This document shows positions 55,383-64,000 of a stretch of DNA of 64,000 nucleotides, in pieces (the stretch's first letter is position 1; every line of letters starts with the position of its first letter). This DNA comes from Lepidostoma basale (taxonomy: Eukaryota; Arthropoda; Insecta; Trichoptera; Lepidostomatidae): the NCBI GenBank assembly GCA_022606425.2, contig JAHDVF020001592.1, positions 62,001-126,000 of the forward strand, given 5' to 3'. The position numbers and the translations under genes are program-made. The notes beneath the pieces were generated by a model. That model did no database searches. It was given only the letters and a program-made list of their open reading frames with translations, and was not told where the DNA came from.

Positions 55383-55799
55383 TATAATATTAAAAAAAAT
55401 CTAGTTCAAATATTAAAAATTATTTTCATTATTATTTTCTAGATCCTACGAGAATTCAGCCTAATAAAAATTGATATGTTCTATTCTTTTACCTCTAAAA
55501 TGTCGATCAACGGACATACCCATGATCCAAGAGATTCTGATTGACTAAAATGTTGCCATGTAAAAAATATTTCAGGGAAGAAAGCAAGACAGTTCCAAAA
55601 CTGAACTCGAAGAGTCAGAAGACATTCTAAAATTTTCTTTGGTCGCATACGCAGTGTATCCCGTAAACTGTCCATCATAGCTCGCCATGCGCCCCTGTCA
55701 CCTGGTCAGTCTCCAGGCTGCAGCTATTGAGAGGCCATTCCCTCTACTTTGCCTATGATGATGAGCTTTTCAAGGTTGTCATGTTCTCTCCGGACTTTG
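55383..55799. other. Intergenic sequence, possible LINE scrap
   Basis: A minus frame at 55680-55480 (MMDSLRDTLRMRPKKILECL start) and the block 55685-55800 (CGCCCCTGTCACCTGG) look like old retroelement coding debris, but I cannot place them. Confidence 0.3.
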
Positions 55800-56012
55800 T
55801 CTAATACTGTATACATTTTTTTAGCAACTGATTCTCATTACATGAGATAAGTAGCTAATCTATCACTATTTTATTATCTTCTGAATTCTACACCAGATCA
55901 AAGACAGTGTGAGAATCATACTCTCATAACCGTGAATTAAACCCGGGACCTTCATTGTGGCTCATCATAAGTTTCAGTCATAACTCTTGCCACTGAGCCG
56001 CGAAGGTCGTCA
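55800..56012 (-). mobile_element. tRNA-derived SINE S1, head diverged
   Basis: Minus strand: GACCTTCGCGGCTCAGTGGC (box A-like), AAGGTCCCGGGTTTAATTC (box B mutated), the body with GTCTTTGATCTGGTG and CTCATGTAATGAGAATCAG, and ATGTATACAGTATTAG at the 3' end. Confidence 0.7.
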
Positions 56013-56440
56013 CAACACTGGTGGGGAAAATTAATCTTTAGAAAAACGTACGTTTTCATGGAGTTTTATTAAATTTGAAGCGAAACGTTTCTCTTTTATA
56101 GATAGGTAATATTTTTTAGTGTCCTAGCAAGGCGTTTTAAGCAGGTAGTAAAAAACGAAAGGGTGTTTTAAATATTATTTTATTAAGTAGGTACAAATTC
56201 ATAAGCATTTCAAAATGTTCGATAATTTTGTTTTCATTTTTTATAATTATCGATTTATAATATTGTACATAAAGAAGAAATTCCAAATATTAATTTTATT
56301 ATATAAATCCGTTAACCAAAGATTTAGTTTACATTTTTTATAATTATATTTTTATAAACACTACAGTGATTTGTTATCATGCGTGGGCTGTCTATAGTAG
56401 AAAGATAATAAAATATGAGAGAAAGTAACAAAAAAATTAA
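56013..56440. other. AT-rich intergenic sequence
   Basis: Nothing recognised. Confidence 0.3.
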
Positions 56441-56645
56441 GAATTAATTGTATCACAATAGAGACGAAGATGTAAATTATTTGGAAACAGAATATGGTGG
56501 TCGAGGCGTTTACAGGACTTATGACCTGTCATAATTTACATCTTCGTCTCCATTGAGACACAATTACATAATTCTTAATGATTGACCCGTAATGGGTAAA
56601 ATCCAGTATTTGTCTACAAGTATTTGTATACATTCAAAACAAAAT
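56440..56645. repeat. Family M copy, internally deleted
   Basis: AATTAATTGTATCACAATAGAGACG through ACCTGTCATAATTTACATC joins the left arm directly to the right terminal part (TTCGTCTCCATTGAGACAC), then ACCCGTAATGGGTAAAATCC, GTCTACAAGTATTTG and TACATTCAAAAC. Arms of about 35 bases. Confidence 0.72.
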
Positions 56646-56684
56646 GTTCAAAAAAATTAAGTAACAATTATGTCGTTATACTGT

Positions 56685-56778
56685 AGGGGTAGGCAGAGGA
56701 TGGACCGCCACACTATTGTATCCTAACATACTTGATTCCTCTACATTCATACACCGTCACAGGCACGCTCGTCAGTTG
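56685..56778 (-). mobile_element. RTE-like LINE 3' scrap
   Basis: GGGGTAGGCAGAGGATGGACCGCC, then CATACTTGATTCCTCTACATTC and ACAGGCACGCTCGTC. No tail. Confidence 0.65.
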
Positions 56779-56904
56779 TATCTTCTACAGGTTAATGTAG
56801 TATTATAGTTAAAGATGATAATAAAATAAATGTGAAGGGAATTAGATATCAAAGACGAACGTATGATGAATCTTTATATGAAAATACAAATTGTATTTGA
56901 CAGT

Positions 56905-57235
56905 GTTTAAGGTTCGACACCAGATAGCGCCAGCGTATATATCGGACCTCTGAGTGACACCCATGCCAACGGAAAGGCAACGTTCACTCCGATCAGTAGA
57001 AACAAGTGCAAACAACAACAATTCCAGTCAGAGCCAATAAAGCAAGTTTCTATGATCGTGCTTTCAGCGTTGCGGGTCCGTTGGCGTGGAATAGCCTCCA
57101 TGTTAGTATTAAGTATGAGGATAGTGACGTTAAATTTAAGAAACTTCAGTCATTTTCTAGTGCGCCCTTGGAGTAATTGATTTTACAAAACGGCGCACTT
57201 AAAATATAAGTAATCAAAATAATAATAATAATAAT
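56905..57235 (+). mobile_element. Jockey/CR1-type LINE C-terminus with (AAT)n tail
   Basis: The plus frame reads FYDRAFSVAGPLAWNSLHVSI, then KFKKLQSF and a stop. The SVAGPxxWNSLP motif marks the C-terminus of Jockey/CR1-type ORF2. It ends with an (AAT)n tail at 57220-57238. SINE S2 copies also end in (AAT)n; I found no other shared 3' sequence to prove a pairing. Confidence 0.7.
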
Positions 57236-57238
57236 AAT

Positions 57239-57360
57239 AGAGTGTCAAATGAATATACTGTAGTGCAAATGAAAGTGTTTTGAAGAGAATGATAAAAGGT
57301 TCACTTAGATGGTTTGGACATATGAGAATAAAGAATGAAGAAATAATACGAATAATAATT
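57239..57360 (+). mobile_element. RTE-like LINE scrap
   Basis: AGTGTCAAATGAATATACTG, KRMIKGSLRWFGHM and NEEIIRI; then a type K scrap at 57370-57425. Confidence 0.65.
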
Positions 57361-57429
57361 AAAAAGTACCAGTCCCTTTTTCGCTGTCTGCTCCATCTTG
57401 TAATATCCTCAACCTCACATATCTCTCTA

Positions 57430-58190
57430 GAGATTAGATTAGAGAGGGTAGATTTTAATTTTGAAAAAATAAATGTAAAGAACCACCCTCTTCCATCTCA
57501 ATATTAATTTCAGAGTACAACAGCTAAATCTTGAGGTCCTTGTAAAAATAATTTTATTCTCTCTCATCTCACTTATTTTACCATAATTTTACCATAGTTT
57601 AAGAAGATAATTACAAGAGGGGTATAAAAGAATAATAAAAACAACACAAATTGTTGAAAACCCATTAAAATTCACGTAATTAATATGTTATTTCTATTCC
57701 TTACATTTCAGGTACACAAGTAATGTCTTTCTATATGAACACGTAATTATATAAAATTATATATAAAAAAATACTAACATAAGCAAATAATTTTAATTCA
57801 TTTTACAAAAGCTATGAAAAAAAATACAGTTTAAAAAAATAAACCGGAAATTTTTAAATAAGTGAGTAGATTTTCACAGTTGTTAGCTATATGTTTTTTG
57901 ATATCTTGGATTCATCTTCAAGACAAGACGAGAGTTATGAATATATCTAAGATTCTAAAAAGAACACTGAAATTGTCACTTTTCTGTTAATATGTTAAAC
58001 TTCGAAACCCCATCGACAGTAAAATTTAAAAAAATTGAATTAGGAACTGGATATCCGTTTACTTGTGATAGTTTATGACGATACGAGTACATCCGTTGTT
58101 CGAATTTGTTCAAATAACAACAAAGAACTGTTCAAATAACAACATTAATAACAAAGAACTTTGTTTTGAATAATTAATATGAAGGAAAAC
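57430..58190. other. AT-rich intergenic sequence
   Basis: A degenerate hammerhead-like scrap is visible at 57893-57945 (minus: CTTGAAGATGAATCC...GATATCAAAAAACATAT) but the GAAA box is lost. Otherwise nothing recognised. Confidence 0.35.
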
Positions 58191-58590
58191 GTCTGTTTTC
58201 TAGAAGTCTTTTTTTAGTGAGAGTCGGTCCCCTACACGAATGAAAGAAATGATTTGGAGAAACCAGATCAATCAAGACCCTATACGCGTTCAGACCGACC
58301 AGAGTAAAACCTCTAAGAAGGCCTGGACAAGGCCTAATGGATAATGTTCTGGCTGATCTGGTTAGGTTGGGCGAAACGGACTGCTGGAGCAAAAGCTGCA
58401 GGATTGAGAAGCTTTGAATAACATCATCAAGGAGGCTTAAACTCTTCAAGAATTATAAGGGGCAAGCAAGGCAAAACACTTTCTTCCAATAAAATATAAT
58501 AAAACTTCTAGAAAACAGACGTTTTAATTCGTATTAATTTTTTAATGTGGAACTTTAATTCATTGTTCGAGAGACCCAAAGTTAACGAGT
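58190..58590. mobile_element. Family B halves flanking a type P LINE fragment
   Basis: B outer sequence (AAACGTCTGTTTTCTAGAAG) stops at 58208. Type P LINE on plus at 58225-58475 reads INQDPIRVQTDQS, RPGQGLMDNVLADLVRLGETDCW and TLQEL. B sequence resumes at 58480-58590 (AAAATATAATAAAACTTCTAGAAAACAGACG, CATTGTTCGAGAG). Confidence 0.65.
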
Positions 58591-58733
58591 ATTTGGAATT
58601 TCGTGTGTTGTTTATGAAAATCAATACAAAAACAAGGTTTCATATGAATTATCTTATCACATTAATAATATAAGTTAAAGGTAAAACAATATTCTAAATT
58701 TCGTCATTCCAAGACAGTGAAGGAAAAAACATT

Positions 58734-59120
58734 AATTGAATATACAGGATGTCCCAGATGTCGACGTCACCCAGAAACGGATGATAGGGCAAGTCATGCT
58801 AGTTACGAGAAAAATGTAAAAAAACAGGGTGTTGCCTATAATTTAAAAAATAAAAAACTTAGATTTTAAAAATATAATTTTCTCATAACTAGCATGACTT
58901 GCCATCCGTTTCCGGATATGAGTGAATCAAGTTTGAGAATAGTGATGTTAGTTATGTGAAAAATGTAAAAAAAACAGGGTGTTGATTTTCTCGATTTTTT
59001 TATATGCCTGTAATTTAAAAAATACAAAATTTTGATTTAAAAAAAAATATTTTCTCATAACTAGCATGACTTGTCTTATCTTCCGTTTCCGGCTTGATGT
59101 CGACTTCTGAGACACCTGTA
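58734..59120. repeat. Inverted-end element with internal repeats
   Basis: The ends ACAGGATGTCCCAGATGTCGAC and (reverse) ACAGGTGTCTCAGAAGTCGAC are imperfect inverted repeats next to TATA. Inside, the unit TAACTAGCATGACTTG with TCCGTTTCCGG occurs twice direct and once inverted, and AAAAATGTAAAAAAACAGGGTGTTG occurs twice. No ORF. Probably a non-autonomous DNA transposon. Confidence 0.6.
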
Positions 59121-60445
59121 TACAACGTATATAATCTAAAGATTATAGAGCGAGATAATAAAATATTGCTTTAGATGCACGTGATTACTTGAGTAATACT
59201 GAATAATTTTTAATGTCCAGAGATGATTATTTGGTTAAAAATCATATAGAGAGATTTCCGGGTTAGGTTAGGCTCTTAAGATATAATCCAATTAAACAGA
59301 AAATATCTAAAACAGTTAACTAACAAAAGCGAAAAAGGGAATTTCACTAAGCAACGTTTTAAAATCTCTAAAGGTTGTTATGATTTAAATAAATAAAAAA
59401 ATAAAAAAAAGATTTATGTCAATCAGATGTAAAAAAATAGAATTGTAACTTAATTATATTTAAAATTAGTTTTGAGGTAGATACATTTGTCGTATACTTA
59501 AAATAAAAACAATAAATATACACCGCTTTTTATAGTGTTTTGGTTTTAATGAACCTTAAAATATAATGTCGTATTTTAAATAAATATTATCTTAATTATG
59601 TTACGTGCTAATTAAAAATGTGTTTGTATTAAAATAACGTTTTATACACTGGTATATTAATTATATTTAAAACTCTGATGATGCCGGTAGTAAGAGCCAT
59701 CAAACAGCTGATTTTTTTTAAATATAAAGGTTTTTAATTTACATAATGATACTTAAAGCAAGTTTAAAAAAATCTCCACCACTTTTCAAAATTGGAACAT
59801 TGCTCTTGTCTCACTGGTCTAGTATTTTGTCCCAAATATACTGCCTAATCAATAATTTATTTGGGAAATAAATTATAATAATATTTTTTAAAAGAAAAAA
59901 AATCGTTTAAATTATATTTAATATCTAATTTTGTGGCAGTGTTTTCGTTTGTTAATACAATAGTAAATAAAAAATAGCGATATTGTGATATTCTAAAAAA
60001 AGTTATGAAATGAGGTTACGATGACCGGTTTCGGAGAACTCAATTTTTAAAAAATTACCACTGTGCTTCTAAAAGTAAGGAAAGTTTTATTTGTTTTTCG
60101 AAACCAATAATGGCTATCTAAAAATTTACAGATGTTACTTTTTACACAAAATTGTATTTAAGACCAACTTCTAAAATAAGTTGGTTGAAAAATAAATGAC
60201 GATTTGTACTATTAAGTTTAGTTGAGGAAATTTAAATATATTTTTTATGTAGATACATATTCGGATATGATGTATAATTGTGGAATGATCATTACAAAGG
60301 TGCCAAGTATTTATATAAAATACATAAAATGTTTTTGATCTCAATTGGTGTTTAACATAAAGACCAATAATTGTGGAAAGTGATCGAATAATATTGTGTA
60401 GTTCAAACTTCACCCTAAAGATGTCACCCGTGCATGTAATAATTA
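59121..60445. other. AT-rich intergenic sequence
   Basis: Only one scrap is placed: 60015-60045 (minus) reads CTCCGAAACCGGTC, the 3' half of a family F hammerhead. No gene is supported. Confidence 0.4.
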
Positions 60446-60449
60446 GTTT

Positions 60450-60612
60450 AAATCATTTCGAATGAAAACACCTGTCCGCAAGTTTTATTATAATTATGAC
60501 ATGTTTCGCCTCGCTATGACATTTTCAAATGTTTGATAATGTCAAAGTAAAGGCGAAACATGTCATTTCCATTAAATATAATACAACTAATATAAAACAG
60601 ACGTTTCCCTAT
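60450..60612. mobile_element. Hammerhead family B fold-back copy
   Basis: Arms AATGAAAACACCTGTC/CATATAAAACAGACG. Hinge motifs: TTGAAAATGTCATAGCGAGGCGAAACATGTC on minus and TTGATAATGTC...AAGGCGAAACATGTC on plus. Both keep GAAACATGTC, and both have U at position 3 and A at position 8. Confidence 0.7.
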
Positions 60613-61405
60613 GACAGGACAAAAAGAAGAAGATGTTTAAACCAATTGGCGCCTTTGTGATAACCAGTCTTCTATTGTTCATGAAACAATAAATAAATAT
60701 TATTGTATATAAACTAGGGTTTTTTAAGATACCATTTCAATTATACGTATCGAGCATTGAAAGAGAACTTATATTAATTATAAATTAAAAGGGAAAAGTA
60801 TGTTACATTAGATATAATAATAATCTCATCGAATTACTTTGGAGTTAAAACTTTTCAGTTGAACTAAATTGGAAATATTATATTAACTATTAGACTAGCG
60901 ACTATACAAGTTATGATAGTAATTAATAAAAATAAACAATTGAAAAATTAATAATTCGGAGGCTTAGTATGGTAGGTGAAATTACTCTTAAGCTAATTGC
61001 TTTTCAGATGTTTCGATCAATAACGAAATATGATTTTTATAACTATTCATATACACTAAAAACAAGGTTATAATCAACTGATTGCCGTTGATATGCAATA
61101 AATATTTTTTATAATCATAAATATGCCATAGAACAGGTCCAAAATTCAAATACTTGGGCATAGATCCCTCATGCCAAATGGATCTCTATAATGAATTTCG
61201 CGAGTAAACCACCAAAGCGGCAATTTTTATTTTATTAAGTGCCTATTTTACTTCGAAAATTAATTTGTTCTTCACTGTTTTCTGACCAACTTGCTTTATT
61301 TTCATTGTTATTTGAGATGTTATTTTTAAATAGTTCATTGTTTTGGCCGAAACCCTATGATACTTCAACATTATCACTGTTAAAATTTATAACACTGTTA
61401 TAATA
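60613..61405. other. AT-rich intergenic sequence
   Basis: Nothing recognised. Confidence 0.35.
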
Positions 61406-61407
61406 GG

Positions 61408-61955
61408 CTGCAGCCTCCTTGCGAACCTTCCTAAAGTCTTATAAGCTTCTATCCAGAAACACCAAGCTGCGTCATAAATATAACACCGTTATAAACCCAT
61501 TGGCGACATATGGTTCTAAGTTATGGACAATGACTCTAAAAGAACAACAAGGAATCTACTGGTTGGAGAATAGAATACTTAGAATTATCCTGGGATCCAG
61601 ACCCGGTGTTGTAGCGGGAACTTGGGGCATAGGACCAACCAAGAGATCCGTACGATGACTCACCAGCCTCTTATAACGAGCACCGTGAGAGCCGGTCGCC
61701 TAGCATGGATTGGGCACGTATGCCGAGCCGAAGAGACCAGAGCAATCAATACCCCGTACGCGTCTAGACTGGCTGGAGTAAGACCTCTAGGAAGGTCTAG
61801 ACAGCGCCTAATAGACAATGTTCTGGTTGACCTGGCTAGGTTGGGCAAATCGGACTGCTGGGAGCAAAAGGCGCAGGATCGAGGAGCTTGGCGAAAAATC
61901 ATCAAGGAGGTTAAAACTCTTCAAGAGTTGTATGGCCATAGGAAGTAAGTAAGTT
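61408..61955 (+). mobile_element. LINE 3' end (type P) with (AAGT)n tail
   Basis: The frame reads LRTFLKSYKLLSRNTKLRHKY, INPLATYGSKLWTM, LENRILRIILGS, a shift, then RAGRLAWIGHVCRAEETRA, RSRQRLIDNVLVDLARLGKSDCWEQKAQDRG and TLQELYGHRK with TAA at 61946-61948, followed by GTAAGTAAGT. It is the most complete copy of type P, with a single frameshift near 61655. Confidence 0.8.
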
Positions 61956-61980
61956 ATAATATTTATAACAATTTATTTTT

Positions 61981-62032
61981 ATGTCGCGACAGCTGTTTGC
62001 CAACCGATGTTGGCATCATCAGGTGTTACAAT
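61981..62032 (-). ncRNA. Hammerhead relic, family E
   Basis: The minus strand has CTGATGA, a 7 bp stem II GCCAAC/GTTGGC plus flanks, then CAAACAGCTGTC: one base of GAAA is missing. Stem III CAGCTG and GTC with GCG are intact. Stem II is more stable than in the complete copies at 31093 and 31254, but the core deletion should abolish cleavage. Confidence 0.6.
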
Positions 62033-62149
62033 AAACTCAATTTATCACAGTGAATAAAAATAAATTGATATATTATAACAGTGTTATAATTTTTAACAGT
62101 AATAATGTTATGTTTAGTAAAATAAATATACCGAAACACTAAAATTGAC

Positions 62150-62405
62150 ATGTTTCATAAATATAGATCTCTTGTCTATTTTGGATTTGTAAATGATTAT
62201 AAAATAGTAATGAGGAAACAAAGAAAGAATAAGAATTTGGCTGAACGGGGTCGGCCACCGGCATCTTGGCTGTCAACCATCAAAAACGACATGGAATTGC
62301 TGCAGATTGACAGCGGGATGGTCCAAGACCGAGAAACCTGACGCTGGCTAGAAGATCCGACCCAAAATAAATGGGAAGAGCTAGAAGAAAGGAAGAAGAA
62401 GTTGA
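62150..62405 (+). mobile_element. LINE C-terminal scrap
   Basis: GRPPASWLSTIKNDMELLQ, DSGMVQDRET and a stop, then RWLEDPTQNKWEELEERKKKL. The GRP-xxW-xxI and DR-W pattern is that of a LINE ORF2 C-terminus. Tail GAAGAAG. Family not assigned. Confidence 0.55.
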
Positions 62406-62577
62406 TTGATTCATTATTCAATATTTTGTATTGGTTTTGGTCGAGTCATTATCAAAAATAGCGATGTCACCCCATGTTCTAAGTTGCCAACATTTTTTTT
62501 ACAATTTATAGAACGATTGTAAAAATAGTTTGTTTAATAAATGTGCAGTTGACGAATAAGTTTTGAGAAACTATGGT

Positions 62578-62815
62578 TTAGTTTATTTGTTGTGTCAGCA
62601 GGTCTAGTAGTTCGGTATGCTCCATGTTGTTGAGGGTGTGGAGGTCCACACCTAGGGCTTGTGCTACGCTGTCCATCCGAAGTCCGAAGCTCTTCAGCAT
62701 GTCTATGAAGTGGACCTCTTCGCCCGTGTAGGGGTCCAAGAGACGCGGGCAGGAGTGGCTACATTGAGGCCAGCTACATCGCTCAATGTGGCGGTGCTCG
62801 CAACCTCCTGAATTC
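62578..62815 (-). CDS. 3'-terminal coding exon of an unidentified gene
   Basis: A TTTTTTTTCAG acceptor opens a 238-base exon (one split base plus 78 codons and TAA at 62580-62578). The product is Cys/His-rich at first (GGCEHRHIERC, CSHSCPRLLDP). It then has a compact helical-looking end (DMLKSFGLRMDSVAQALGVD, NMEHTELLDLLTQQIN). Codon choice is GC-rich and biased compared with the AT-rich surroundings, and the frame is clean. An ATTAAA possible poly(A) signal lies about 40 bases after the stop. I do not recognise the protein. The spaced Cys/His residues suggest a zinc-binding or disulfide module. The next upstream exon would lie right of 62820, among repeats, and was not found. It could be a transposon-borne gene, but no other copy is in the window. 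Confidence 0.6.
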
Positions 62816-62949
62816 CTGAAAAAAAATTGGTAATAATTATTAACATGGCCCTCTGAAGAGGTGTTGATATGGGGAGTGGAGAAGGGGGAGATGAACCCGG
62901 AAAGTCGGACTTATTCCCTGCTCCTCTTCTCAAATACCTATTGTTGACT

Positions 62950-63085
62950 ATATATAGTTGAGATGCTTATTGGTGGCAATGAGGTTCGCAACCCATCACA
63001 CCGCGTTTATCGCGGGGGCGAAAAGAGAAGGATGAAGTGCCGCATCAGTTAAGGTGTGGCAGTCCATTCTTTCTGCCTATGTAAA
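62950..63085 (+). mobile_element. Element X, 3' part without tail
   Basis: GAGATGCTTATTGGTGGC, GAGGTTCGCAACCC, GCGGGGGCGAAAAG and GTCCATTCTTTCTGCCTA, then an abrupt end. Truncated on both sides. It lies about 135 bases upstream of the unidentified exon acceptor. Confidence 0.7.
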
Positions 63086-63144
63086 TAAAATGTTGGTATT
63101 TCTTTATACATGACGTTCGTGAGACTATTCAACAGCAATTATTT

Positions 63145-63555
63145 TAATAATAGAATTTCTGCGTAAGACCAATAATAACATATGGCGTCGAAGCAAGGGC
63201 AGACACAGTAAGGACCAAACAAGTTTTGAGGACTTCCGAAATGAAGACACTGAGGACGATAGCAGGCAAGACATTGAGGGATCGCGTGAGAAACACCAGA
63301 ATAAGAGAGATATCTGAGGTTGAGGATATTATAAGATGGAGCAGAAGCGAAAAAGGAACTGGTACGGTCATGTTCAAAGAATGGACACCACCAGACTCCC
63401 CTATATTGCATTGCATAATCAACCTCATGGGATTCGTCCTAGTGAAAGACCTCCTAAAAGATGGAAGGACAGCTGGGAATCTACCACACAGGAGGAGCAA
63501 CACTCTGGAGAAGAGATCACATAGGTCTACAATAAGGAAGAAGAATATCTAATGA
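63145..63555 (+). mobile_element. LINE C-terminal fragment (type K)
   Basis: EARADTVRTKQVLRTSEMKTLRTIAGKTLRDRVR, NTRIREISEVEDIIRW, a frame change, then RKRNWYGHVQRMDTTRLPYIALHNQPHG and RPPKRWKDSWEST. It is the best type K copy, with one shift near 63345. Confidence 0.78.
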
Positions 63556-63955
63556 TTTTTAAAAATAAACGCAACGGAAAAAACATTTTTTTTGTAGAAG
63601 ATGGAATTTTATCATTACAACGGTAAAAAATCAACACATTATCATTGATAAAAATATTAATCTTTGATTTTATAACACGATAAAGATCTTAGTGCCTTTT
63701 ATCTTAGAACAAATAAAAATCAATTATCTCATAAATAATATAAAAATAAACAAATGATGATATCTGAATCTTATCTTCATTAATAAAATGGGTGTATTGT
63801 TGACAATGTTTATATCAAAAGTAATTATTTATTATATAATATCAATGATTGGTATCAAAGAATCTACTGTTTTGTTTTATTAATTGAATCCAGGGGTGCA
63901 ATAATGGAAGACAAAAATTGAAATTACGAATAAAACAAGGATCTCATTAAATATG
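63556..63955. other. AT-rich intergenic sequence
   Basis: Nothing recognised. Confidence 0.35.
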
Positions 63956-63956
63956 A

Positions 63957-64000
63957 TTTCATATGACGGCCTTTGTGGCAGAGTGGCAAAACTATGACTG
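63957..64000 (+). mobile_element. tRNA-derived SINE, start only
   Basis: GGCCTTTGTGGCAGAGTGGC (box A-like) and AACTATGACTG match the S1 head at 45527. The copy is cut by the window edge. Confidence 0.6.

Overview
The window looks like nuclear DNA from an insect. It is AT-rich and intron-bearing, and most of it is interspersed repeats. The host genes point the same way: an insect-type microsomal cytochrome P450 of the CYP6/CYP3-clan kind, the last exon of a second P450 just upstream, and a secreted PI-PLC X-domain protein on the opposite strand. The P450 has four exons and the non-LTR elements are of a type common in beetles and moths. I lean towards a holometabolous insect (beetle more than moth), but the order cannot be fixed from the sequence alone.

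Layout. Bases 1-6,590 hold LINE debris, the terminal exon of a P450 at 1283-1464, a fold-back repeat, and a 2.2 kb 5'-truncated RTE-like LINE (minus strand) that still carries a YADD reverse transcriptase. Bases 6,594-11,906 hold an apparently intact 502-codon P450 whose introns are full of repeats. Bases 14,652-31,549 hold an eight-exon minus-strand gene for a 486-residue secreted PI-PLC X-domain protein; its first intron is about 9.3 kb. Bases 31.7-62.5 kb are almost wholly repeats: RTE-like LINEs with (TTAG)n or (TTG)n tails, at least two Jockey/CR1-type LINEs, tRNA-derived SINEs, hAT, mariner-like and unclassified DNA transposons, fold-back elements, and nested insertions whose order can be read from target-site duplications (TSDs). 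A Cys/His-rich terminal coding exon of an unidentified gene lies at 62578-62815 (minus).

The most interesting signal is a set of short inverted-repeat elements whose arms carry hammerhead self-cleaving ribozyme motifs: CUGANGA, a paired stem II, GAAA, a very short palindromic stem III (CAUG, CAGCUG or similar), a cleavable NUH triplet (mostly GUC), and in the best copies a closing stem I. I find eight copies with a canonical core in four sequence families, plus two or three families with altered cores. One altered core, UUGANAA, changes both partners of the known C3-G8 pair to U3-A8. In one element (31074-31340) two complete hammerheads face each other. These look like retrozyme- or Penelope-type non-autonomous retroelements, but in fold-back form.

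Other mobile-element observations: a 450-500 bp retroposon that ends in the RTE 3' end and is bounded by 9-10 bp TSDs; a 5'-inverted (twin-primed) RTE copy with an 11 bp TSD; a tRNA-SINE that shares its 3' end with the Jockey-type LINE in this window; and a hAT copy whose end, TSD and flank were tandemly duplicated. Coordinates of repeat edges are by eye and good to about 10-20 bases unless a TSD is given.
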